Positions 24,399-32,281 of a DNA stretch of 64,000 bases are shown here, piece after piece. The stretch's first letter is position 1; each line of letters opens with the position of its first letter. Below the pieces are notes generated by a model. It was not told the origin of the DNA. It saw nothing but the letters and a program-made list of their open reading frames with translations, and searched no databases. This DNA comes from Phycisphaerales bacterium (GTDB lineage Bacteria > Planctomycetota > Phycisphaerae > UBA1845 > UTPLA1): positions 248,001 through 312,000 of the forward strand of contig JAKSDK010001806.1 of the NCBI GenBank assembly GCA_022360095.1, read 5' to 3'. The position numbers and the translations under genes are program-made.

Positions 24399-26110
24399 CG
24401 ATGACGCCATCGGCAGCCAAACCGAGTGACGGTGCCGCGGTCGCGGTGCCGGCCGATGCCCTGATTAACGTCGCCGCCCATTTGCCCGAGATGGCGAGAA
24501 GGCATCCCGAAAAGCGCGCCATCGTCCATCGCACCGGTCGCGACGCCGATGGCCGGGCCGTCTATTCACACCTCACGTTTCTTGAACTCGATCAGGAGAC
24601 GGACCGTTATGCCCACGGGCTGGAACAGGCAGGCATCCGCCGAGGAATGCGAACCATTCTTATGGTGCGACCGAGCCTGGAGTTTTTCACGCTGACGTTT
24701 GCTCTTTACAAAGTCGGCGCCGTGCCGGTGCTCATCGATCCCGGAATGGGAAAACGTCGGATGGTCGATTGCCTTCAAAAGGTCGCCGCGGAGGCATTTG
24801 TCGGCATTTCGCTTGCACATCTTCTACGCGTTTTGCACCCAGGGGCCTTCGGGTCCATCAAGGTCAGCATCACGGTGGGACGCCGCTGGCTTTGGGGCGG
24901 ACTGCGCCTCGAAGACATCCGAGTCGATCCATGGCGGCCGTATGAGATGGCGCCGACTCACGCGGATGATCCTGCGGCGATCATCTTCACGACCGGCAGC
25001 ACGGGTCCTCCGAAAGGCGTTCTTTATCTTCATGGCATGTTTGACGCACAGGTTCGCATCCTGCGCGATCACTTCAAGATCCAGCCGGACGAGATCGATC
25101 TGCCCACATTCCCGTTATTCGCCCTTTTCGATCCGGCCTTGGGCATGACGGTCGTGATTCCCGAAATGGATCCGACTCGGCCCGCACACGTCGATCCTGA
25201 CAGAATCATTGAAGCGATTCGCGATCAAGGCGTCACGCACATGTTCGGCTCGCCGGCATTGCTGAATCGCGTCGGTCGATTTGGTGAGGCGAACAGCGTT
25301 CGGTTGCCGTCGTTGCGGCGCGTGATTTCCGCCGGGGCCCCGGTGCCGTCACAGACTTTGCGACGTTTCACCGCAATGTTGAGCCCTGATGTTGAAATCT
25401 TCACACCTTATGGCGCGACCGAGTCGCTGCCCGTGGCTTCGATCGGCAGCCGAGAAATCCTGAGCGAGACCGCGATTCAGTCCGCTGAGGGACTCGGCAC
25501 TTGTGTCGGGCGCCCCGTGCCCGGTCTGGAGGTCAAGATCATCGGAATCACGGAAGGTCCGATCGATTCATGGAGCGAGGACCTGGTTCTGCCGATCGGT
25601 GAGATCGGTGAAATCGTCGCAAAGGGGCCTGTGGTGACGCGAGAATACTGCACCGACGCCGCGGCGACCCGATTCGCGAAGATTCGCGACGGCGAAACCG
25701 TCCGGCATCGCATGGGCGACGTGGGGCGGCTTGACGAACAGGGACGCCTTTGGTTCTACGGCCGCAAGGCCCACCGAGTCATCACTGAAAACAGCACTTT
25801 ATACACCGTGCCATGCGAAGCCATCTTCAATCAGCATCCCATGGTTTTTCGTTCCGCATTGGTCGGCTGCGGCCGTCCACCGTTTCAGCAGCCGGTGGTC
25901 TGCATCGAAATGGATGCAGACGCGAAAGGCGCGAGCGAATCCGAAATCGAGACCATGATTAAAGAACTGCGTGAGCTGGGAGGCCGGCACGAGATCACGG
26001 AAACGATTCGGACATTTCTCATTCATCCGTCGTTCCCTGTCGACATCCGGCACAATGCAAAGATTTTCCGCGAAAAGCTGGCCGTCTGGGCTGCGGAGCA
26101 ATTGAAATGA
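24395..26110 (+). CDS. oleC: OleC-like AMP-dependent beta-lactone synthetase
   Basis: 571 residues, GTG at 24395 with GGAGG 7 bases upstream, overlapping the oleB stop. The ANL adenylation motif IFTTGSTGPPKG lies near residues 196-207, followed by the typical PYGATESLPVAS and MGDVGRLDEQGRLWFYGRK blocks and the hinge. The lead-in ERHPEKRA... type N-terminus and ARRHPEKRAIVH fit the OleC subgroup, which activates 2-alkyl-3-hydroxyalkanoate and closes a beta-lactone. A simple acyl-CoA ligase is the main alternative, but the flanking oleB and oleD make OleC much more likely. It overlaps oleD by ATGA. Confidence 0.88.
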   Translation: MTMTPSAAKPSDGAAVAVPADALINVAAHLPEMARRHPEKRAIVHRTGRDADGRAVYSHLTFLELDQETDRYAHGLEQAGIRRGMRTILMVRPSLEFFTLTFALYKVGAVPVLIDPGMGKRRMVDCLQKVAAEAFVGISLAHLLRVLHPGAFGSIKVSITVGRRWLWGGLRLEDIRVDPWRPYEMAPTHADDPAAIIFTTGSTGPPKGVLYLHGMFDAQVRILRDHFKIQPDEIDLPTFPLFALFDPALGMTVVIPEMDPTRPAHVDPDRIIEAIRDQGVTHMFGSPALLNRVGRFGEANSVRLPSLRRVISAGAPVPSQTLRRFTAMLSPDVEIFTPYGATESLPVASIGSREILSETAIQSAEGLGTCVGRPVPGLEVKIIGITEGPIDSWSEDLVLPIGEIGEIVAKGPVVTREYCTDAAATRFAKIRDGETVRHRMGDVGRLDEQGRLWFYGRKAHRVITENSTLYTVPCEAIFNQHPMVFRSALVGCGRPPFQQPVVCIEMDADAKGASESEIETMIKELRELGGRHEITETIRTFLIHPSFPVDIRHNAKIFREKLAVWAAEQLK

Positions 26111-27147
26111 GTCCGCGACCGCGGAGTTCCGACAGAGTTCTGGTCACCGGTGGAGGCGGTTTCCTCGGACGCGCCATCGTTGAACGGCTCATCGCCCGGG
26201 GCGACGAAGTGCGGAGTTTTTCGCGCGGTGATTATTCGGAATTGCGAGAATCAGGTGTCGATGTTGTGCGTGGAGATCTTTCCGATGCCGAGGCTGTTGG
26301 AAGCGTGTGTGACGGAATGGACGTCGTCTTTCACGTTGCGGCCAAGGCCGGCATCTGGGGACCCTACGAAGATTATCACCAGGCGAACGTCGTCGGCACG
26401 GAGAACATCTTGGCTGCTTGTCGAGCTTGCGGAGTGGGGAGACTTGTCTATACGAGTTCGCCGAGCGTCGTTTTTCACGGGCGTGACATGGAAGGCACCG
26501 ATGAATCCGCGCCGTATTCCGAAACCTATCACACCCACTATCCAAAGACGAAGGCGATCGCGGAGCGCGCTGTGCTTGCCGCCAACAGCCAAAGGCTGGC
26601 AACGGTCGCGCTGCGACCACACCTCATCTGGGGTCCGCGAGACAATCATCTCGTGCCCCGCATCCTTCAGCGAGCCCGATCGCTTCGCCGCATCGGCGCG
26701 GAAGAGCATAAGGTTGACAGCGTTTACATTGATAATGCCGCCGATGCGCATCTTCTGGCATGCGACAGGCTCAGTCCGCAGTCTTCCATCGCCGGCAAGG
26801 CGTATTTTATCACCAACGGTGAGCCGCGCAATCTGTGGGACCTGGTCAACGGCATTCTCGCCGCCGCAGATTTGCCGCCGGTGACTCGCCGCGTACCCAA
26901 GCGGGTGGCCTTGTGTGCGGCGACGCTGATCGAGGCGGCGTACAACCTGTTTCGAGTCCGCTCCGAGCCGCGATTGACTCGATTTCTCGTCCACGAACTC
27001 TCCACTTCACATTGGTTTGATATCTCGGCGGCCCGGAGGGATTTTGGCTATAAACCGGGGGTCTCGATTGATGAGGGCCTGCAACGATTGCGCGCCTGGC
27101 TGCAGAGCGGTTCGTCCCCTGCGATCACGGATTCCAAAAAAGGCTAG
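26107..27147 (+). CDS. oleD: OleD-like NAD(P)-dependent 2-alkyl-3-oxoalkanoate reductase
   Basis: 346 residues. Extended SDR of the 3-beta-HSD type: Rossmann motif VTGGGGFLG (residues 13-21), VFHVAAKAGIWGPYEDY, and the active site YTSSPSVVF with the YPKTK catalytic Tyr-Lys pair near residue 146. OleD reduces 2-alkyl-3-ketoalkanoate to the hydroxy acid before lactonisation by OleC. Sequence matches this group (NVVGTENILAACRACGVGRLVYTSS). It is the last gene of the set; the next gene, hflK, follows after about 100 bases with its own upstream region. Confidence 0.88.
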   Translation: MSPRPRSSDRVLVTGGGGFLGRAIVERLIARGDEVRSFSRGDYSELRESGVDVVRGDLSDAEAVGSVCDGMDVVFHVAAKAGIWGPYEDYHQANVVGTENILAACRACGVGRLVYTSSPSVVFHGRDMEGTDESAPYSETYHTHYPKTKAIAERAVLAANSQRLATVALRPHLIWGPRDNHLVPRILQRARSLRRIGAEEHKVDSVYIDNAADAHLLACDRLSPQSSIAGKAYFITNGEPRNLWDLVNGILAAADLPPVTRRVPKRVALCAATLIEAAYNLFRVRSEPRLTRFLVHELSTSHWFDISAARRDFGYKPGVSIDEGLQRLRAWLQSGSSPAITDSKKG

Positions 27148-27244
27148 CCGTTATAGCGACGAAATGTGCTATGATCCCTTCGTCAGATGATTAACTAGAG
27201 CCGGCGCGCCGCTTTCTTCGGTGCGGCGGTGGGAGGAGTGATTC

Positions 27245-28291
27245 ATGTCCAACCAGGAATTAGAGAATTTCCAGTATGCCTTTCGTCACTATTGGAAACG
27301 GTATCGGCTTCTGTTCACGATATGGGCCTTGGCCATGGTGTGCCTCTCGATGGGGTACAGCATGTTTTACAAAGTTGATCCGGACAGTCGAGGCGTCGTC
27401 TTGCGGCTGGGCAAGTTTCTGGAAAAGACCGAACCCGGTTTGCATTTCAAGCGTCCCTGGCCTATTGACAAGGCCTATGTCGTGCCGGTGACGAAAGTGC
27501 AATCCATCGAATTTGGCTATAGCACCGTCGCTGCCGGCCGCAAGACGCAATATGCGCCGGCGAACGAACAAAGGAAACGAATGTCCCGTATGTTGACGGG
27601 GGATCTGAACCTGGCACTTGTTGAATGGGTCGTTCAATACCAAATTAAGGACCCCTATCATTATCTTTTCAAAATCGGAGGGGACCGGGGAAGCAGCCAC
27701 TCGGATAACGCCCGATTGTTGATTAGTGATGTCTCTGAAGCCGTGATGCGACGCATCGTCGGCGATGTCAGCGTGGACTGGGTCATCACCGAGGGCCGGG
27801 ATGACATCGCCGCGAAGGCGAAGATGGAAATGCAGGAGATGCTCGACCGTTTCGAGTCCGGGATTCGAATCGTCGCGGTCAAGCTTCAGTCGGCCGCCCC
27901 GCCGGATGAAGTCAAGGACGCCTTCGACAACGTGAACCGGGCGAAACAAAACAACAAGCGCATCGTGAACGATGCCAAGGGCGAGCGCAATAAGCTGCTT
28001 CCTGCGAAACGCGGTGAAAAAGAACGAGCCATTTTGGAGGCCGAGGGATACCGGGCCCGCGTCATCCAGGAGGCCAGGGGGCGAGCCAAGGCCTTCGAGA
28101 ACGTACTCGCCGAATACAAGAAGGCGCCGGACATTACTCGGAAGCGCCTTTACCTTGAGGCAATGGAAGGCATTCTCGCGCAAGTGGACGAGAAGATCGT
28201 CATCGACGAATCAGTCAAAGGCATGTTGCCGCTCCTGCACCTGGACGCCGGTTCGGAGGCGGTCGCCGGCGGGAAGGGAGGTGCCCGATGA
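27245..28291 (+). CDS. hflK: HflK-like SPFH membrane protein
   Basis: 348 residues, GGAGGAG 6 bases upstream. An N-terminal membrane helix (~20-40) precedes the band-7/SPFH domain: YKVDPDSRGVVLRLGKFLEKTEPGLHFKRPWP, then KVQSIEFGY, and a long helical C-terminus (KAKMEMQEMLDRFESGIRI). HflK forms with HflC a large ring that encloses and modulates the FtsH protease at the inner membrane. It overlaps hflC by 4 bases (ATGA), as in the standard hflKC pair. A short hairpin (CGCCGC/GCGGCG around 27208-27229) lies just upstream of the ribosome binding site. Confidence 0.92.
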   Translation: MSNQELENFQYAFRHYWKRYRLLFTIWALAMVCLSMGYSMFYKVDPDSRGVVLRLGKFLEKTEPGLHFKRPWPIDKAYVVPVTKVQSIEFGYSTVAAGRKTQYAPANEQRKRMSRMLTGDLNLALVEWVVQYQIKDPYHYLFKIGGDRGSSHSDNARLLISDVSEAVMRRIVGDVSVDWVITEGRDDIAAKAKMEMQEMLDRFESGIRIVAVKLQSAAPPDEVKDAFDNVNRAKQNNKRIVNDAKGERNKLLPAKRGEKERAILEAEGYRARVIQEARGRAKAFENVLAEYKKAPDITRKRLYLEAMEGILAQVDEKIVIDESVKGMLPLLHLDAGSEAVAGGKGGAR

Positions 28292-29235
28292 AGGCCATTG
28301 GTATTTTGATTGCAGTGTTTCTCGTCCTCGTGCTGCTTTTGAGTTGCGCGTTCGTCGTGCCCGAAGGGCAGCAGGTCGTCGTGACGCAATTCGGCAAGGT
28401 GGTTCGCACGGAAACCGAGGCCGGGCTGTACTGGAAGAAACCGTTCATTCAAAACGTCATCCCTTTCGAAAAACGTTTACTGCCTTGGGAAGGCGATCCC
28501 GAGGACATGCCGACGCGAGACAAGCGCCGAATTTACATCGAGGCCTGGGCGCGATGGCGTATCGTCGATCCGAAAACATTCTTAACGGCCGTCGGCACGA
28601 TCGGCGAAGGGCAGCAACGCCTGGACGACATCGTCGATTCGGCGGTTCGATCCGTGATCGCCAAGAACAATCTCATCGACGCCGTTCGAAGCACGAATAC
28701 CGAACTCTGGTACGAGAGTGATGAATTGAAAGAGGATGACGAGAGTCAATTGGAACAAATCGAGGCGGGCCGCAAGGATATGGAGGTGGAAATCACCCGC
28801 ATTGCCGGTCAGGGTCTCCCGCAGACCTACGGCATGGAGTTGAAGGACGTTCACATCAAACGCATCAATTACATCCAGAACGTCCGACAGAAGGTTTACG
28901 AGCGCATGCGGTCTGAGCGCAACCGAATCGCAAGCCTTTATGAGTCCGAGGCCGATGAGGAAAGAAGCAAGATCCTAGGCCAGACGCAAAAGGAACTTGA
29001 CGAAATCGAGGGAGAAATGACGCAGCGTACCCGGGAGATCATGGGTGAGGCCGATGCGGAGGTGATTGACATCACGGCAAGATCCTTCGGCCGGGACCCT
29101 GAGTTTTATGCCTTCCTTCGCCAGCTCGAGGCTTACCGGAAGACACTCGGCAAAGGCACACGTCTTGTTCTTTCGACGGAAAGCGAGTTCCTCAGTCAAA
29201 TGCACGCCACGGAAAAAGCCGATCAGGACCCATAG
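28288..29235 (+). CDS. hflC: HflC-like SPFH membrane protein
   Basis: 315 residues. One N-terminal helix (KAIGILIAVFLVLVLLLSCAF) and a SPFH domain: VVPEGQQVVVTQFGKVVRTETEAGLYWKKPF, DKRRIYIEAWARWRIVDPKTF. A charged helical tail follows. It has a 25-residue acidic insertion around DELKEDDESQLEQIEAGRKD (residues ~145-165) that is not in typical HflC, placed where the canonical protein has a short loop. Its partner hflK is directly upstream. FtsH is not in the window. Confidence 0.92.
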   Translation: MKAIGILIAVFLVLVLLLSCAFVVPEGQQVVVTQFGKVVRTETEAGLYWKKPFIQNVIPFEKRLLPWEGDPEDMPTRDKRRIYIEAWARWRIVDPKTFLTAVGTIGEGQQRLDDIVDSAVRSVIAKNNLIDAVRSTNTELWYESDELKEDDESQLEQIEAGRKDMEVEITRIAGQGLPQTYGMELKDVHIKRINYIQNVRQKVYERMRSERNRIASLYESEADEERSKILGQTQKELDEIEGEMTQRTREIMGEADAEVIDITARSFGRDPEFYAFLRQLEAYRKTLGKGTRLVLSTESEFLSQMHATEKADQDP

Positions 29236-29313
29236 CGAATGCGGCTCGTCCATGTTGTCTGCGAAGTTGAGGAGGCGTAGAATCAGCATCGACGCTCGCA
29301 AGACCCGATTGAA

Positions 29314-30738
29314 ATGACGCACTCCATGTCTTGGCGACAGTTTCGGGCAGGCATGATCGCCGCGGACGCGCTGACGGTCTTCGTGACCTATATGCTCGCA
29401 GACTATCTCCGCTGCCGTCTTTGGATGGGGCAGGATTGGCCGGAACTACTCCCGGGGTACGGCAGCACGGTCCGCATTCATATGCAGATCCTGGCGTTTC
29501 TGCCGTTGGCGTGGCCGATCATTCTCTTTCAATTCGACTGGTACGCGCAAAAATGGCGCACTTGGTCGTGGGCGCTTCGTCGCGCCCTGGCCGCAACAGC
29601 CATCCTTGCGCTTCTTATCGCCGCTTTGGCCCTGCTCTTCGAACGCGAGCTTTATCCTCGGGCACAAATTGGATTTATGGCGCTGGTCCTCCCTGCGACC
29701 GCCATGGCCGTCCGCGGTATAAGCGGTCTGGTGGGCCAGTGGGTAGGATCTCGCCGGCGCCGTCGCGTTCTCATCGTCGGGACCAACCGTGACGCGGTTC
29801 GGCTTCGGCGTTTGCTCAGGTCGGTCACGTTTGGACGACCTTCGGTCCTGGGACATCTGCGGGGGGCATGGGAAACCGACCCTTCGCATGTGGAAACAGG
29901 GGCCATTCTCGGCGGCATCGACCAGTTGAGTCAGGTACTGGATCGGCATGTCGTGGATGAGGTTCTTTTTTCCGCTCCTCTGGATCATTTGGCTGAGGTG
30001 CTACCGTATGTACGGCTGTGTGAGGAAATTGGCGTAACGTCTCACATCCAGGCGGAGTCCATGGCATGTCACTCGATCCCCGAAATGGTCGATTTTCACG
30101 GAATACCGCTCCTGCTGTACGCGCCGGCACGCCACTCCCCCGAATTGCTGACCATCAAACGGGCGCTGGACATTCTCTTCGCCATTATCGGAATCCTCCT
30201 GACAGGGCCGATAATGTTGATATGCGCCATTGCAATCAAGCTGACCTCGCCTGGACCCATACTGTTTCGCCAGCGCCGAAGTGGGCTGAACGGCCGGGAA
30301 TTTCAGATGTACAAGTTTCGAACCATGGACCCCGACGCCGAGACCAAACAGGCAGAACTTGCGCATCTGAACGAAGCGGCTGGGCCGGTGTTCAAGATGA
30401 AGCACGATCCACGGGTGACTGGTCTGGGCCGATTTCTACGGCGCTGGAGTCTGGACGAGCTGCCTCAGTTGTTCAACGTGATCATGGGAGATATGGCCAT
30501 TGTGGGGCCGAGGCCTCCAATTCCTGCGGAGGTCAGGCAATACGATCGATGGCAACGGAGACGGCTCAGCATGAGGCCGGGGCTTACATGTCTTTGGCAG
30601 ATCAAGGGACGGCATCGCATCGGTTTTCAGGAATGGATGCAACTGGATCTTTTCTACATCGATCATTGGTCTCTCAGGCTGGATTTCCTCATCCTCTTCA
30701 GGACCGTTTCGACCGTCTTGTCGGGTTCCGGCGCGTAG
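29314..30738 (+). CDS. Polyprenyl-phosphate sugar-1-phosphate transferase (WcaJ/WbaP type)
   Basis: 474 residues. About four to five membrane segments fill the first ~130 residues. A Rossmann-like CoA-binding domain follows (RRRRVLIVGTNRDAVRLRRLLRS, ~145-240). The catalytic C-terminal domain contains KRALDILFAIIGILL, SPGPILFRQRRSGLNGREFQMYKFRTM, and WSLDELPQLFNVIMGDMAIVGPRPP, the signature of initiating sugar transferases that move a hexose-1-phosphate to undecaprenyl phosphate for exopolysaccharide synthesis. Length matches the family (about 460-475). It follows hflC by ~80 bases. Confidence 0.92.
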   Translation: MTHSMSWRQFRAGMIAADALTVFVTYMLADYLRCRLWMGQDWPELLPGYGSTVRIHMQILAFLPLAWPIILFQFDWYAQKWRTWSWALRRALAATAILALLIAALALLFERELYPRAQIGFMALVLPATAMAVRGISGLVGQWVGSRRRRRVLIVGTNRDAVRLRRLLRSVTFGRPSVLGHLRGAWETDPSHVETGAILGGIDQLSQVLDRHVVDEVLFSAPLDHLAEVLPYVRLCEEIGVTSHIQAESMACHSIPEMVDFHGIPLLLYAPARHSPELLTIKRALDILFAIIGILLTGPIMLICAIAIKLTSPGPILFRQRRSGLNGREFQMYKFRTMDPDAETKQAELAHLNEAAGPVFKMKHDPRVTGLGRFLRRWSLDELPQLFNVIMGDMAIVGPRPPIPAEVRQYDRWQRRRLSMRPGLTCLWQIKGRHRIGFQEWMQLDLFYIDHWSLRLDFLILFRTVSTVLSGSGA

Positions 30739-30817
30739 CCCTTTCCGGCGCAAGACGCTATCATCAGGGCTTTACGATCACGAGAGTTCCTGGAATCACC
30801 TTTGGGAAGAGGCGTCA

Positions 30818-31849
30818 ATGACCAGTGCGTTCAACTGGATGATATGGCTGTCCGCCTGTGCGTGGACACAGTTTGCACCGGACAACGGCGCCGAATCGCT
30901 GATCACCGAACCTCCGCTGTCGAGCCAGGTCCGCGCCGAACTTCGTCTCGACAAGACGGTATTTCCGGTGGGCAGTCCGATCCTTGCGGAGTTCATCGTT
31001 CGCAATCGAACCGGCGAGCAGATCACCCTGACCGTGCCAGGTGCGTTGAAAGCCAAGGCTCAGTCGGAATCCGGCATGGGGCTACCTTTTGAGCATGTCT
31101 TTTCGGGCATCGCCTATCGCGGACTCGAGGTCGCCTCGGAGCATGATCCCCAGATGGGGCACCGCGTTTCACGCAAACCTCAATATCCCGTATCGCCGAT
31201 CACTCTCGCGCCGTATGCCTCGGTCGGCCTGCGGTTTGATATCGCGCGTTTCTATCCCGGCCTTCATCAAAGCGGGATCTACGAACTCATCTGGAAACCT
31301 TATGGAGGCAGACTCGAAACACGTCCCCTTCTTATCAAGGTCGTCGCCTACAAACAGGCCGTCATCGAGACGGATCAGGGTGCCATGACGATGCGCCTTT
31401 TGTACGACAAAGCGCCCAAGCATGTTGAGAATTTTATCGAACTGGCTGATCGTCGGTTCTACAACGGCACGAGCTTTCATACGCTCTTTCCCAGCCAGTT
31501 CATACTAGGAGGTTGTCCGCAGGGCGACGGCACGGGCAAGCGTCCGGACGGACTGATGCTTGAGCCGGAGTTTAATGATACGCCGTTTGACCTGGGCACC
31601 ATCGGCATGGCTCTCGTTGAGGGTGACCTGCGATCGGCAAGTTGCCAATTCTTCATCTGCTTGTCTCGTCAGCCCGGGTGGGACGGTCGTTACACGGCGT
31701 TCGGCGAAATCCGGGGTCCTGAATCCCTCGCGACACTCCGCAGGCTCGGCCAACTTCAGAGCGACGAAGACCGTCGTCCGGTTCGGCCGATCAAGATCAA
31801 AAGCATTACGGTCGTGGACGTTCCCTACGTTCCTCGATCGATCGAATGA
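30818..31849 (+). CDS. Exported cyclophilin-type peptidyl-prolyl isomerase with N-terminal extension
   Basis: 343 residues, AGAGG upstream. Short signal-like N-terminus (WMIWLSACAWTQFA), then ~150 residues of a strand-rich domain starting EPPLSSQVRAELRLDKTV. The cyclophilin fold covers ~180-335: AVIETDQGAMTMRLLYDKAPKHVENFIELADRRFYNG, then FHTLFPSQFILGGCPQGDGTG, and GMALVEGDLRSASCQFFICL. Cis-trans isomerisation of proline bonds in envelope proteins is the expected role; the Arg of the canonical FxxPxFMxQGGD is altered (FIxGGCPQGD), so activity may be weak. The upstream half could be an Ig-like partner-binding domain. Confidence 0.82.
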   Translation: MTSAFNWMIWLSACAWTQFAPDNGAESLITEPPLSSQVRAELRLDKTVFPVGSPILAEFIVRNRTGEQITLTVPGALKAKAQSESGMGLPFEHVFSGIAYRGLEVASEHDPQMGHRVSRKPQYPVSPITLAPYASVGLRFDIARFYPGLHQSGIYELIWKPYGGRLETRPLLIKVVAYKQAVIETDQGAMTMRLLYDKAPKHVENFIELADRRFYNGTSFHTLFPSQFILGGCPQGDGTGKRPDGLMLEPEFNDTPFDLGTIGMALVEGDLRSASCQFFICLSRQPGWDGRYTAFGEIRGPESLATLRRLGQLQSDEDRRPVRPIKIKSITVVDVPYVPRSIE

Positions 31850-31994
31850 CCGTTGCACGAAGTATTTGGGCCGAATCGATCCATCGAAAGAGAATCGGCG
31901 ACATCGTCCAACCTCACGAGCCCAAGATTCGGTCGTGCGCACCTGGGCCGATGACGGCGTGAATTCACACCTCTGCACGCCGAGTGGGCCATGG

Positions 31995-32022
31995 TGGAAA
32001 GCCCTCTTCAACTCGGTATAAT
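31995..32022 (+). promoter_or_regulatory. Candidate promoter of the SRP RNA gene
   Basis: A perfect TATAAT (32017-32022) with a 16-base spacer to TGGAAA (31995-32000), which matches TTGACA at four of six positions. It lies ~40 bases upstream of the predicted 5' end of the SRP RNA and is the best match in the 31850-32060 gap, which otherwise shows no gene. Confidence 0.5.
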
Positions 32023-32060
32023 CGGGCCGTGTGTGATGATCGTAGCCGCGTTTGCTCCAG

Positions 32061-32184
32061 TGTCGATCAATTCCGGTTCGGTCCCATGCAACGCGTTGCG
32101 TGGATAACGGGTCAGGTGGGAAACCAAGCAGCCCACCCGCGTTAACCCGTGTGCCGTGGATCGCCGAACCGGACTTGATCGACA
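32061..32184 (+). ncRNA. ffs: Signal recognition particle RNA (4.5S/small SRP RNA)
   Basis: The central conserved loop core is plain: GGGTCAGGTGGGAAACCAAG followed by CAGCCC, i.e. the GUCAGG and AGCAGCC motifs flanking a GNAR-type tetraloop stem (32109-32135), and GTGTGCCG further 3'. The ends pair: TGTCGATCAA (32061-32070) with TTGATCGACA (32175-32184), then CCGGTTCGG (32073-32081) with CCGAACCGG (32164-32172), and further inner helices. This is the single-hairpin bacterial form without an Alu domain, about 124 nucleotides. It lies ~100 bases upstream of dnaX, the location of ffs in many bacteria. Partner proteins (Ffh, FtsY) are not in the window. A GCGCAT/ATGCGC dyad downstream may act in ending transcription. 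Confidence 0.93.
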
Positions 32185-32281
32185 TCGGGCGTGGCGCATT
32201 GAGCGTCAAGGACGATGCGCTGAGGATGCTATGTCGTCAGGTTGTTTCCCTAGCTCACGAATCGTTTTCTGAATTCTACCA

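Noticed and set aside
31505..32209. 234-codon open frame on the minus strand
   Set aside because: Antisense to the cyclophilin end and to the SRP RNA; Arg/Thr-rich with no family signature.
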